This document shows, one piece after another, positions 27,986-36,298 of a stretch of DNA of 43,027 nt (position 1 is its first letter; the number at the start of each line of letters is the position of its first letter). This DNA is from Nocardia abscessus NBRC 100374 (lineage in GTDB: Bacteria; Actinomycetota; Actinomycetes; Mycobacteriales; Mycobacteriaceae). Below the pieces are notes generated by a model. That model did not search any database. It saw only the letters and a program-made list of their open reading frames with translations, and was not told the DNA's origin. The stretch lies in the NCBI RefSeq assembly GCF_000308455.1, contig NZ_BAFP01000057.1, forward strand, positions 1-43,027, in the 5' to 3' direction. Position numbers and translations under genes: made by a program.

Positions 27986-30106
27986 GTGCACAAGTTGGTT
28001 ACCGATGTCATCGATGTGGTCGCGGAATTCGCGATCGCCCGCAAGACCATCTGGGATCTGCTGCTCGAACCGCAGACGTATCCGCGCATGTTCACCGGTA
28101 TCGGCGCGTGCGAGCAGATCCAATCCGCCGACGGCAACGTGGTCTGGCAGATGCGTGTCGGCACCCACGGGACCGGCATCCGCACCCACCAGATCCGGCT
28201 GAGCGTGGGCCGGTGGTACGAGAGCTTCGAAATGCAGTACGCCGCACTCGGCAGCTTCGCCTCGGTGCGGCTGCACGGAGACGAGGAGCGCACCAAGGTC
28301 AGGGTCACCTATTTCGCGCCGAGCCGGGTGCACCCGCGCGTCGCGGAGCTGTCCAATGTGGCGATCGCGGAGTGGACCAAGAGCGGGCTGAAGCGGGTGG
28401 CCGATGTCGCCAAGGGCGCACGGACCTCGTTGGTGGTCAACGGCGAGGATTCGCCGATTCTGCGCAACGCGGGCGTCGCACGGCAGATGGTCGCCACCGG
28501 CGTCGTGCTGCCGGTGCGGCTCGATCGCAGCTTCAAACAGCTGCGCTCGCTGGCGAAGTGGGGGTTCAACCTGGCGGGTGGCTACGCCGCGGGCGCGGCG
28601 TACGCACCGGAGCGGACCGCGATCATCGACGACCGCGGCACCCGGTCCTTCGCCGACATGGACGAGCGGACCACCGCGCTGGCCGCGGCGATGGCCGCGC
28701 ACGGTCTGGGCCCGGGCGACGCGATCGGACTGCTCGCGCGCAACCACGCGGGCATGGTCGAATGCATGGTCGCCGCGGGCAAACTCGGCGTGGACGTGGC
28801 CCTGCTGAATTCCGGGCTGGCGGGGCGCACCATCGAGGAGATCGTGCAGCGCGATCGGTTGTCGGCGCTGTTCGTCGACGGTGACCTGGAGGAGTTGGTG
28901 TGCTATTTGCACGCCGATATCCCGCGCTACAACACCGACGAACGGCCGCCTGCCCCGGACCGGACGACCGTGAATCAACTCGTGGCACAGGGGCACACCG
29001 ATTTCCGCACGCCCGCCCAGCCTGGGCGGCTCATCGTGCTCACCTCCGGGACCAGCGGCACGCCGAAGGGGGCGCGCAGGCCGCATCCGAAGGGCTTCGG
29101 GTCCATCGCGGCGCTGTTGTCGCGCATCCCGATGCAGATGGACGAGACCATGCTGATCCCGGCGCCGCTGTTCCACACCTGGGGTCTGGCCGGGCTGCAG
29201 TTGAGTACCGCGCTGCGCGCGACCGTGGTGCTCGCCGAACGGTTCGACGCGGAGGACTGCCTGCGTCGCATTGCCGAGCACGAGGTCAACACGGTGATCG
29301 TGGTGCCGACCATGGTGCAGCGCATCCTCGATCTGCCCGCGCACGTGCGCGGGCGCTACGACACCTCCAGCCTGCGGCACATGATCAGTTGCGGTGCGCC
29401 GCTCGCGGGGGCGACCGTCGAGCGGTTCATGGACTCCTACGGCGACGTCCTCTACAACGTGTACGGCTCCACCGAGGTCTCGTGGGCGACGATCGCGACG
29501 CCCGAAGACCTGCACACCTCGCCCACCACGGCGGGCCGGCCGCCACTGGGCACCAAGGTCGCCGTGCTGGGGCCGGACCATCGCCGGTTGCCGATCGGCG
29601 CCACCGGGCACATCTTCGTCGGCAACCACATGTTGTTCGACGGGTACGTCAACTCGGCGCCACCGGACGAGGCGCACGGCATGCTGGACACCGGCGACCT
29701 CGGCTATCTCGACGCCGCGGGCCGGTTGTTCATCGCCGGACGAGACGACGAGATGATCATCTCCGGAGGCGAGAACGTCTTCCCGCGCCCGGTGGAGGAG
29801 GCTCTCGCACACCTGCCGCAGGTCAGCGACGTCGCGGTGGTCGGGGTGCCGGATCACGAATTCGGTCAGCGGCTCGTGGCGTTCGTGGTGAAACGCGAAG
29901 GGGCCGGGCTCGATTCGGACATGGTCCGCACCTACATCCGCAACCGCCTGAGCCGCTTCTCGGTTCCCCGCGACGTCACCTTCCTCTCGGCGCTGCCGCG
30001 CGGCGACACCGGCAAGATTCTCAAGCGTCTGCTCGCCGGGCCGGGTGCGGCGAAACCGGATCTGCCGCCGTCGATCAACGGGCTCGGAACGGCCGGCTCG
30101 TCCTGA
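27986..30106 (+). CDS. SRPBCC domain fused to an AMP-forming acyl-CoA synthetase
   Basis: The protein has 706 residues. Residues about 5-150 form an SRPBCC/START-like domain (VAEFAIARKTIWDLLLEPQTYPRMF...WYESFEMQYAALG). Residues about 190-690 are an adenylate-forming enzyme with the P-loop TSGTSGTPKG (near residue 353), YGSTEVSWA, the LDTGDLGYLDAAGRLFIAGRDDEMIISGGENVFP hinge and the catalytic Lys in DTGKILKR. It should activate a carboxylic acid to acyl-CoA; the fused domain may bind or deliver the hydrophobic substrate. The start is unsettled: GTG 27986 has no good ribosome site, while AAAGGAG lies at 27938-27944 and an open region in another frame precedes it. It is convergent with the WS/DGAT gene. 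Confidence 0.87.
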   Translation: MHKLVTDVIDVVAEFAIARKTIWDLLLEPQTYPRMFTGIGACEQIQSADGNVVWQMRVGTHGTGIRTHQIRLSVGRWYESFEMQYAALGSFASVRLHGDEERTKVRVTYFAPSRVHPRVAELSNVAIAEWTKSGLKRVADVAKGARTSLVVNGEDSPILRNAGVARQMVATGVVLPVRLDRSFKQLRSLAKWGFNLAGGYAAGAAYAPERTAIIDDRGTRSFADMDERTTALAAAMAAHGLGPGDAIGLLARNHAGMVECMVAAGKLGVDVALLNSGLAGRTIEEIVQRDRLSALFVDGDLEELVCYLHADIPRYNTDERPPAPDRTTVNQLVAQGHTDFRTPAQPGRLIVLTSGTSGTPKGARRPHPKGFGSIAALLSRIPMQMDETMLIPAPLFHTWGLAGLQLSTALRATVVLAERFDAEDCLRRIAEHEVNTVIVVPTMVQRILDLPAHVRGRYDTSSLRHMISCGAPLAGATVERFMDSYGDVLYNVYGSTEVSWATIATPEDLHTSPTTAGRPPLGTKVAVLGPDHRRLPIGATGHIFVGNHMLFDGYVNSAPPDEAHGMLDTGDLGYLDAAGRLFIAGRDDEMIISGGENVFPRPVEEALAHLPQVSDVAVVGVPDHEFGQRLVAFVVKREGAGLDSDMVRTYIRNRLSRFSVPRDVTFLSALPRGDTGKILKRLLAGPGAAKPDLPPSINGLGTAGSS

Positions 30107-30117
30107 GTTCCGCGCAG

Positions 30118-30153
30118 CGGGCCGTCGTGCCAGGAGTGCGCACGGCCGGCCCG
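30118..30153. terminator. Hairpin between convergent genes
   Basis: CGGGCCG (30118-30124) pairs with CGGCCCG (30147-30153), and inner CGTGC (30126-30130) pairs with GCACG (30140-30144) across a small internal loop. It lies in the 66-bp gap between two convergent genes and could serve both. Confidence 0.55.
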
Positions 30154-30172
30154 TTGCCGCGGTAGCGCCCGG

Positions 30173-31537
30173 TCAGTAGACGGTGTCCTCCAGTTCGGTC
30201 AACGCGGACTCCAGGTGGTCGAGCAACCTGGCCACGTCCGGCACGCTGCGGCGGCAGGCGACGATGCCGATGTCGAGGCTGTCGGCGTTGCTGGTGAGGG
30301 TGATGTTCACCGCCTGGCCGTCGAGCGGGATCGACAGCGGATAGCTGGCGGCGACGCGGGCGCCGTTCCAGTACTGCGGTTCGCGCGGTCCGGGGATGTT
30401 GGAGATGACGATGTTGAACGGCGGGCTGGTCAGCGCGGTGGTGGCGGGCAGGAGCAGCGACAGCGCGAGCGGACTGAGCGTCAGCGCCGAGAGCGAGACC
30501 GCCTGCACGGGGGACAGCGCGCGGTAGATCTCTTTGCCGCGGTGCATCGAGGAGCTGATCGCCGCCAGCCGCGCCGCCGGATCGGGCAGATCGGTCGCGA
30601 GATTGCACAGCAGCGCCGCCACGGCATTGCCCCCGCTCTCGCCGTCGTCGGACTCCGGACGCAGCGACACCGGGACCATGGCGATCAGCGGTTTGTCCGG
30701 CAGAGCGAGGTGTTCGAGCAGGTAGGTGCGCAGCGCGCCCGCCGACATGGCGAGCACCACATCGTTGAGCGTGGTGCCGGTCATCTTCTTGACCTGGCGG
30801 ATGCGATCCAGCGGCCAGGAGCGGGCGGCGCAGCGGCGTGCCCCACCGATCGGGACGTTGAACATGGTGCGCGGCGCGGCGAAGGGCAGCGTCAGTTGCT
30901 GCTCGAGCAGAGCGATGCGAGCCAGGCGCAGTACCGACGGGGCCGAGCCCGCCGCGGCGAGCAGCGTCCGCGCCCGCGTGCCGAGGGTGTGCCTGCGCGG
31001 CGGATTGGCGCGCTGCGCGGTCGAGGGCGGGAGGTCCCAGGGCACCAGCGCTTCGCCGGACTCGGGGGCGGTGGTGAGCGTGCGCTGCAACAGCCGCTGA
31101 GCGCCGACGCCATCGATGAGCGCGTGATGCATCTTCGCGTACAGGCCGACCCGGTCGCCGGCGAGCCCTTCGATCAGATGTGCTTCCCACAACGGTTTGT
31201 GCCGGTCGAGCAGGGTGCTGTGCAGTCCGGCGGCCACCTTGGTCATGGCTTCCAGTCCGCCCGGTTCCGGAAGGGCCCACCGCTGGATGTGGTAATCGAG
31301 TTCGACCGTGCTGTCCACCGTCCAGGCCAGCTGGGGTGTGCCGAACAGGCGAGACGGACGCTTGCGGAACATGGGATGGAAGTTCTGGTCGGCTGCCAGC
31401 GTCGCGTACGCGCGGCGGGCGAACTCGGGTCCGGAGCCGTCCACGGGGTCGAAGACCGACAGCGAGCCGACATGCATCGGGTGCTCGCGTGATTCCGCGA
31501 CGAGGAACAGGGCGTCCACCGGCGAGATGAATTCCAT
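30173..31537 (-). CDS. Wax ester synthase / diacylglycerol acyltransferase (WS/DGAT)
   Basis: The protein has 454 residues. The catalytic HHxxxDG motif is His137-His138 to Gly143 (MHHALIDG). The N-terminal start MEFISPVDALFLVAESREHPMHVGSLSVF, the PLWEAHLIEG segment and the C-terminal NIVISNIPGPREPQYWNGARV are standard for the Tgs family. These enzymes make triacylglycerol and wax esters for storage at the membrane and lipid bodies. AGGAGG precedes the ATG at 31537. The convergent synthetase could supply acyl-CoA substrate, though that link is inference. Confidence 0.93.
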   Translation of the reverse strand: MEFISPVDALFLVAESREHPMHVGSLSVFDPVDGSGPEFARRAYATLAADQNFHPMFRKRPSRLFGTPQLAWTVDSTVELDYHIQRWALPEPGGLEAMTKVAAGLHSTLLDRHKPLWEAHLIEGLAGDRVGLYAKMHHALIDGVGAQRLLQRTLTTAPESGEALVPWDLPPSTAQRANPPRRHTLGTRARTLLAAAGSAPSVLRLARIALLEQQLTLPFAAPRTMFNVPIGGARRCAARSWPLDRIRQVKKMTGTTLNDVVLAMSAGALRTYLLEHLALPDKPLIAMVPVSLRPESDDGESGGNAVAALLCNLATDLPDPAARLAAISSSMHRGKEIYRALSPVQAVSLSALTLSPLALSLLLPATTALTSPPFNIVISNIPGPREPQYWNGARVAASYPLSIPLDGQAVNITLTSNADSLDIGIVACRRSVPDVARLLDHLESALTELEDTVY

Positions 31538-31718
31538 AAGCAGTTCCTCCTGGCGACGCCACGGTCTGGTTCAGGACACGGGGACGGTCGGCGACGGGCG
31601 TGCCGGACTGCTCATGGCGCGGGTTATCTGCGCCGGTCGAACGACAATCCACAACCGATGATTCGATGCCGAATCCGGACCGGCTGGGCGGTTCGCCGCG
31701 GAATTGTGCGTCCGCGGC

Positions 31719-32369
31719 TCAGGAGAGGCGGCTGACCGGCCAATCGTGCGGCAGCGCGAGGCGTTCGCTGATCATGTGGATCGCGGTGTGCAGCGCCTGG
31801 ATCTCGTCTACGCCGCTGGCCACCGACGCGCCCTGCTCGCTGATGTGGAACCGGCACAGGTGCGCGCGCCGGTCGGCCGCCAGATACGGCCTGCCGATGA
31901 TGATCGACAGCGAGCTGTCGGCGTCGCGCAGTGTGCGGGCCGCGATGAGGGCCTGCGGTTCCTGCTCGGCCGTCGTGGCGGCGCGCGAGGGCCGGGTGGG
32001 GGCGGCGGGGAAGCAGAGGTCGGACGGTTCGGTCACGGCGAAGTGCGCGCCATGGCTGTTGGCCTGCCGCAGCTCCAGTGCGATCTCCTGGAAGGCGCGG
32101 TAGAGCGCGGCGATGGAATCGGCGCCGTGCGCCCAGCGCTCGCCGATGCCCTGGATGCGGAATCCGCACACCACGCCGGTGTCACCCGGTGCCATCTGCG
32201 GTTTTCCCACCTCGATCGACACTTCCCGCATCGCGTCGGAGACGGTGCGGGTGGCGATCACCTCTCTGATGCGCCGCCATTTCGTGCTCGCGATCGCACC
32301 GCCGTGTTCGGACTCGCGCACTGCGGGCGTGGTCGTGTCACCAGTGACCCGCGCCGGTATCGCTCTCAT
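31719..32369 (-). CDS. Hypothetical protein with two tandem copies of one domain
   Basis: The protein has 216 residues from the minus-strand ATG at 32369; the frame extends upstream to 32603, but that part is Arg/Pro-rich and shadow-like. Two homologous segments can be aligned by eye. The first, near residues 35-105, contains VIATRTVSDAMREVSIEVGK, CGFRIQGIGERWAHGADSIAALYRA. The second, near residues 140-210, contains LIAARTLRDADSSLSIIIGR, CRFHISEQGASVASGVDEIQALHTA. It resembles single-domain actinobacterial hypotheticals (possibly DUF6968), with no known function. GGGTAC on the minus strand at 32385-32380 lies 10 nt before the start and may be a stress-type -10. Confidence 0.7.
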   Translation of the reverse strand: MRAIPARVTGDTTTPAVRESEHGGAIASTKWRRIREVIATRTVSDAMREVSIEVGKPQMAPGDTGVVCGFRIQGIGERWAHGADSIAALYRAFQEIALELRQANSHGAHFAVTEPSDLCFPAAPTRPSRAATTAEQEPQALIAARTLRDADSSLSIIIGRPYLAADRRAHLCRFHISEQGASVASGVDEIQALHTAIHMISERLALPHDWPVSRLS

Positions 32370-32708
32370 AGCGTGTGGAGTACCCAAGTTGCGGCCCGGT
32401 TTATCCTGCCGTTCGAGGTGACCTGGACCGCAGCGGCAAATCGGGTCGATGACCGCAGGATGGGTCGGAACGGCGGAGTTCGGCCGCCCGGCAGGCAGAC
32501 CTGAACGGCTTCGACAGGGCGTCTCCCGCACCCGGGAACGGGATGTGCGCAGACGGTCGGGCGCGGCGAGTTGCTCGCCGAATACGGAGTCCGACGAAGA
32601 CACGCCGGATCGGCAAAATGGCTACCCGATGGTTAACCTGCCTCGGGTTTGGCAGGCTGTCGCCGAAGTGTGATGGTGGGGCCGCGACGATGAGGAGGGG
32701 CGGACGAA
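32370..32708. other. Divergent intergenic region
   Basis: There are 339 bp between divergently transcribed genes. CCTGCC-N8-GGCAGG at 32637-32656 is an inverted repeat shortly upstream of the plus-strand gene at 32709. No supported gene is present. Confidence 0.5.
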
Positions 32709-33221
32709 GTGGTAACGATCGCGCAGTTGCGAGCGGTTCTGTCGATTCTGCGCGTCGACCCGGACGAGGTCGGCGCACAGCTGGGTGACACGGGTCTGCG
32801 TGGTCCGGACGCCGAGCGTGTCCTACTGGTCGGTTTGCTACACCGGATTGCGAGCAGTGAGCTGCGCCAGGTGGTCACCACGATGATGGACGACACCGAG
32901 GCCGCACGAGCCGCCGCGATGAGCACCTTGCCGGTGAACGGTGAGAATCCCACGGAACAGGCCCGTTTCGACGCGCACTGGCTGCACGATCGCATCGGCG
33001 CGTTGGCCGCGGGCACCACCGTGGACCCGGTGCCGGTGCTGCTGGACGCCGCCGCGCGGTCGACGGACGCGGCCGAGGTGCTGCTACTGCTCAGCCGCAA
33101 CCCTCGCGGCCAGGACGCGGACACCAGATGGGAGCGGGCACTCGACGACCTGGGGCGGGCCTATCACCTGATCAACGACGAGCGCGTGGGTCGCTCGAAC
33201 ACGACGACCGCGCCGCTGTAG
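32709..33221 (+). CDS. Conserved hypothetical helical protein
   Basis: The protein has 170 residues from GTG 32709, with AGGAGGGG at 32692-32699. It is almost entirely predicted helical (VTIAQLRAVLSILRVDPDEVGAQL, RVLLVGLLHRIASSELRQVVTTMMD, DAAEVLLLLSRNPRG), soluble, and lacks cysteine. No domain or catalytic motif is recognised. It is a single-gene unit closed by two strong hairpins. Confidence 0.7.
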   Translation: MVTIAQLRAVLSILRVDPDEVGAQLGDTGLRGPDAERVLLVGLLHRIASSELRQVVTTMMDDTEAARAAAMSTLPVNGENPTEQARFDAHWLHDRIGALAAGTTVDPVPVLLDAAARSTDAAEVLLLLSRNPRGQDADTRWERALDDLGRAYHLINDERVGRSNTTTAPL

Positions 33222-33234
33222 CGACGCGGTCGTC
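33203..33234. terminator. Hairpin overlapping the end of the helical hypothetical gene
   Basis: GACGACCGCG (33203-33212) and CGCGGTCGTC (33225-33234) form a perfect 10-bp stem with a 12-nt loop containing the stop codon at 33219-33221. Confidence 0.6.
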
Positions 33235-33244
33235 CACGGCTTCG

Positions 33245-33267
33245 TCCCGGCGGCACCGCCGCCGGGA
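33245..33267. terminator. Second hairpin, bidirectional terminator between convergent genes
   Basis: TCCCGGCGGC (33245-33254) and GCCGCCGGGA (33258-33267) form a perfect 10-bp stem with a 3-nt loop, 6 bp from the stop of the minus-strand gene. It is symmetric, so it can serve both strands. Confidence 0.75.
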
Positions 33268-33272
33268 GAATG

Positions 33273-34037
33273 TCACTTGGGTTGTGCCGGTGCGATTTGC
33301 GCGGGCTTGTCCGCGAAGCGGGTGGTGCCCTCGGCGGCCTGCAGCGTGGTGAGCAGGTCGACACCGGCCACGACGAGCGTGGGACCGCCGACCGCGACGG
33401 TGCCGAGGATGCCGCCGAGGCTCGCGCCGGTCAGCAGACCGGCCACGCAGCCGACGGCGATGGTGACCAGACAGCCGATCGTGGCGCCGATGGCGGTGCC
33501 GACGAAACCGCCGATCGCGGTGGCGAGTCCGAACTGGCTGGCGAATTCGTCACGGGCGCGCTGGTTTTCGGTCATCGATGCGACCGGTGTCGCGACGAGC
33601 GTTTCGCTGACCGCGATGCCCTCCGGCCTGGTCGGTCGAAGCTCCAGGACCGTGCTGTCCTTCTTCAGCTCCGGACGGACCGGAATGCTGGTGCCCGCGA
33701 TCCGGAAGTCGAGGGGCAACGTCATGGCGACGTGGCCGTCGCGGTCACGGACATCGACCACGTCGATCACCTGCGCGACGTCGGCGGGGGCGCCGGTGCG
33801 GTCGACGAGCACGCCGTCCCGCTCGGTTAGTCGGGCGCTCTCCTCACCCGCGGGCTTGTCCCGCAGCGCTTTGGACAATTCGAAGGTTCCGCCCCGCAGC
33901 GCGGCGACGACCATGTGGTCGACGAGCCTGGCCGAGTAGGTGATGTCGGGAGCGGGTTCGGCGTGAGCGACGCCTGCGCCGATGGTCAACGAGCCGATGG
34001 CGAGTATCGCTGCCGCAGTGATGCCGCGGAGTTGCAT
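33273..34037 (-). CDS. Secreted protein with glycine-zipper-like hydrophobic C-terminal region
   Basis: The protein has 254 residues. A signal peptide (LRGITAAAILAIGSLTIGAGVAHAEP, cleavage after AHA) leads a polar domain (residues about 30-160). A long hydrophobic Gly/Ala/Thr-rich segment follows (FGLATAIGGFVGTAIGATIGCLVTIAVGCVAGLLTGASLGGILG) with two Cys and repeated GxxxG spacing, typical of membrane-inserting glycine zippers. The ending is Pro/Ala/Lys-rich. Similar proteins appear in multiple copies in Nocardia, by my recollection, with no known function. The ribosome site AAGGA precedes the ATG at 34037. Confidence 0.75.
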   Translation of the reverse strand: MQLRGITAAAILAIGSLTIGAGVAHAEPAPDITYSARLVDHMVVAALRGGTFELSKALRDKPAGEESARLTERDGVLVDRTGAPADVAQVIDVVDVRDRDGHVAMTLPLDFRIAGTSIPVRPELKKDSTVLELRPTRPEGIAVSETLVATPVASMTENQRARDEFASQFGLATAIGGFVGTAIGATIGCLVTIAVGCVAGLLTGASLGGILGTVAVGGPTLVVAGVDLLTTLQAAEGTTRFADKPAQIAPAQPK

Positions 34038-34233
34038 GATTCGTCCATTCCTTCATCAGGTTTCGCAGCTGCGTCCCGCACGGCCGGACCCGCGCACTCC
34101 GGCGGCGCAAGAGCAGTCGTCCAAGGTCGCTGAGCAGCCTAGCAGCGCCCGCAGCAACCGATGAGCGTTCCGGCTCGACCGGTCGGAGATGTCCAGAAAT
34201 TTCTCCGACCGGCCGTTTTCCGAATCCGTCGCC

Positions 34234-34632
34234 TCAGCGCGCCACCGCGAGTTCGCTTGCCGGCTCGGCCCGCAGGATCGTCGCGCTGGTGCCGGGTGGC
34301 CAGTCGAGGCCCGCGTCGAGCCGGTCGAGCACCTCGGCGCTGGGCTCCGGGTTGCGAGACCGCTCGATCTCGCTGACCACTTTGGCCGGTGGGCCGCCGT
34401 TGCCCGCCACGTCCGCCTGGGTCCACTTCATCTCCCGCCGCCGCGAACGCACGCGCGCGGCGAGCGCGTCGAGATCGAGAGCCGTCTCGGCCACGTCCGC
34501 GAGTTCGGGCTCGGGCTCGGCAGGCAGCGCCGGAACGCTGGGCTCGTCCGTCCGATGTTTTTCCCGCAGCAAGCCGTTGGTGATCAGCCTGGACCGTTTC
34601 CGCCTACCCATTTTCGCCACACGCTCTCCCAT
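34234..34632 (-). CDS. XRE-family helix-turn-helix regulator
   Basis: The protein has 132 residues. The first 55 are polar and basic to acidic (RRKRSRLITNG, DEPSVPALPAEPEPELAD). The HTH covers residues about 60-115 (VRSRRREMKWTQADVAGNGGPPAKVVSEIERSRNPEPSAEVLDRLDAGL), matching the Cro/CI fold. The start is uncertain: the ATG at 34632 or at 34611, the latter with GGGAGAG 12 nt away. No target is evident, and it is not clearly part of an operon. Confidence 0.7.
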   Translation of the reverse strand: MGERVAKMGRRKRSRLITNGLLREKHRTDEPSVPALPAEPEPELADVAETALDLDALAARVRSRRREMKWTQADVAGNGGPPAKVVSEIERSRNPEPSAEVLDRLDAGLDWPPGTSATILRAEPASELAVAR

Positions 34633-34756
34633 CCTCTGTCGAGTCGATCGATTGCGTCGCACTGCTCCGGCGGCGGGCGGCGTCCACCGCGCGGGGAACG
34701 CTGAACATCATGGGGGAGCGGGGGCGCGGACTCCGCTCGACGCGCCGGGCGCCGGC

Positions 34757-35242
34757 TCAGTGCGACCCGTCCTCCGGCTGGAGGAGCAGCACCGGAATCT
34801 CGCGCTCCGTCCAGGACTGGTAGGCGTCGAAGTCCGCGTAGAGGGCTACGAGCAAGGGCCACAACCGGTCTCTCTCCTCCCGCGTGGCCACGCGGGCACG
34901 GACGCGGCGGTGCTCGGCGCCGATCTGCACCCGGGTAGCCGGATGCGCCAGGAGGTTGAAGTACCACTGGGGATGGCTCGGCAGCCCGCCCTGTGAAGCG
35001 ACGACCACCAGGTCGGCGTCGTCGACCAGATACAGCAGCGGAACGGTGAACAGCTTGCCCGATTTCCGGCCCCGGTGCTCGAGCAGCAAGGTCGGTACCG
35101 GCTTCCGAAAACCGGCGCCGATGCGCCATCGCCCGCCGATGCGCCCCCGGGTCCGACGAAAGACCCAGACCTGCGCTTTGGACATGTACTTGATGAGCGT
35201 CGTGACGAGCGGGGAATCGAGATTGCGCGGTCGGTTCGGCAT
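34757..35242 (-). CDS. Ddn-like F420-dependent nitroreductase/quinone reductase family protein
   Basis: The protein has 161 residues of the split beta-barrel DUF385/Ddn family. Signature segments are PTLLLEHRGRKSGKLFTVPLLYL, VVASQGGLPSHPQWYFNLLAHP and VQIGAEHRRVRARVATREERDRLW. Family members use reduced F420 to reduce quinones or nitroaromatics and associate with the membrane. GGGAGGTG precedes the ATG at 35242. It is transcribed away from the mycofactocin-type SDR gene, so the two share a promoter region containing a TetR-type dyad (35329-35346). Confidence 0.85.
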   Translation of the reverse strand: MPNRPRNLDSPLVTTLIKYMSKAQVWVFRRTRGRIGGRWRIGAGFRKPVPTLLLEHRGRKSGKLFTVPLLYLVDDADLVVVASQGGLPSHPQWYFNLLAHPATRVQIGAEHRRVRARVATREERDRLWPLLVALYADFDAYQSWTEREIPVLLLQPEDGSH

Positions 35243-35321
35243 CAGCGCACCTCCCGGGGGAGCGGGGGTGCCGGGGTGACGTCGAGCGGCGTAGCGAGTG
35301 ATTGATCCATACCTTTGTCCG

Positions 35322-35346
35322 TAGTATCGTCCAGACAGTTGTCCGG
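35322..35346 (+). promoter_or_regulatory. TetR-box 1 with -10 element, upstream of the SDR gene
   Basis: GTCCAGACAGTTGTCCGG at 35329-35346 is preceded directly by a -10-like TAGTAT (35322-35327). It is one of four near-identical dyads in the cluster (consensus GTCYRGACANNTGTYCRG) and lies 70 bp before the SDR start. Confidence 0.7.
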
Positions 35347-35415
35347 TAACTATTCCATAGATATGCCCGGTGGTGCACGGACAGCGGAATCGGTGACGAG
35401 CGCGGTGGAGGAAAC

Positions 35416-36282
35416 ATGGATCGGGTCAGCGGCAAAGTCGTCCTGGTGACCGGTGCGGGGCGAGGCCAGGGCCGCAGCCACGCGCTCGCGCTGGCGGAGG
35501 AGGGCGCCGACATCATCGCCTTCGACATCTGCGCCGACATCGGCAGCAACGACTACGCGCTGGCGACCGAAGCGGACCTCGCCGAGACCGAGGAACTGGT
35601 GGCCGCGACCGGGCGCCGGGTCGTGGCGAAGAAGGTCGACGTGCGTGATCGCCCCGCGCTGCAAGCGGAGATCGCGGGGAGCGTCGCCGAGCTCGGGCGC
35701 TTGGACGTGGTGGTGGCGAACGCCGGAATCTGCCCGCTCGGCCATCATGTGCCGCTGCAGGGATTCGTCGACGTCTTCGACGTCAACTTCGTGGGCGTGG
35801 TGAACACGGTGCACGCCGCCCTGCCGCATCTGGGTGCGGGCGCCTCGATCATCGTGACCGGTTCGGTCGCGGGGCTGGTGCCGCAAACCGGTTTCAACGG
35901 CCAGCAGGCGCTGCAGGGCCCCGGCGGCGACGGCTACGGTCTGTCGAAGAAGATGATTCGTTCCTACACTCAGACTTTGGCGCTGACGCTCGGGCCGAGT
36001 TCGATCCGCATCAACGCGGTGCACCCGACCAACGTCGACACCGACATGCTGCACAACCCGGGTATGTATCAGATTTTCCGTCCCGACGTGCAGAACCCGA
36101 CGCGCGAGGACGCGGAGGTCACCTTCCCCTTCATGCAAGCCATGCCGATTCCGTACGTCGAGTCCTCGGACATCTCGAACGCGGTCACGTTCCTGGCCTC
36201 CGACGAGTCACGGTACGTGACCGGCCTGCAGATGTTCGTCGACGGCGGGGCGTCGCTGAAACTGGGCCTGGCCGGCCAGTGA
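35416..36282 (+). CDS. Mycofactocin-coupled SDR family dehydrogenase
   Basis: The protein has 288 residues from ATG 35416 with GGAGG just upstream. The Rossmann motif is TGAGRGQGRSHA, the catalytic pair is in YGLSKK, and NAG and the VDGG ending are standard. The insert after the second strand (FDICADIGSNDYALATEADLAETEELV) marks the mycofactocin-coupled subfamily (TIGR03971), whose NAD(H) stays bound and is recycled through the peptide-derived cofactor mycofactocin. It probably oxidises an alcohol from the P450 pathway. The mycofactocin genes themselves are not in the window. It is convergent with the TetR gene (16-bp gap). Confidence 0.9.
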   Translation: MDRVSGKVVLVTGAGRGQGRSHALALAEEGADIIAFDICADIGSNDYALATEADLAETEELVAATGRRVVAKKVDVRDRPALQAEIAGSVAELGRLDVVVANAGICPLGHHVPLQGFVDVFDVNFVGVVNTVHAALPHLGAGASIIVTGSVAGLVPQTGFNGQQALQGPGGDGYGLSKKMIRSYTQTLALTLGPSSIRINAVHPTNVDTDMLHNPGMYQIFRPDVQNPTREDAEVTFPFMQAMPIPYVESSDISNAVTFLASDESRYVTGLQMFVDGGASLKLGLAGQ

Positions 36283-36298
36283 GGCGAAACGCGGTGTG

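Noticed and set aside
30075..31652. A 525-residue open frame antiparallel or out of frame with the WS/DGAT gene
   Set aside because: It is low-complexity and Arg/Pro/Ala-rich without domains, and it covers a clear WS/DGAT gene with the HHxxxDG motif.
32637..32656. CCTGCC-N8-GGCAGG inverted repeat as a strong operator claim
   Set aside because: Short GC-rich arms like this are expected by chance in such DNA. It is noted only in the intergenic entry.
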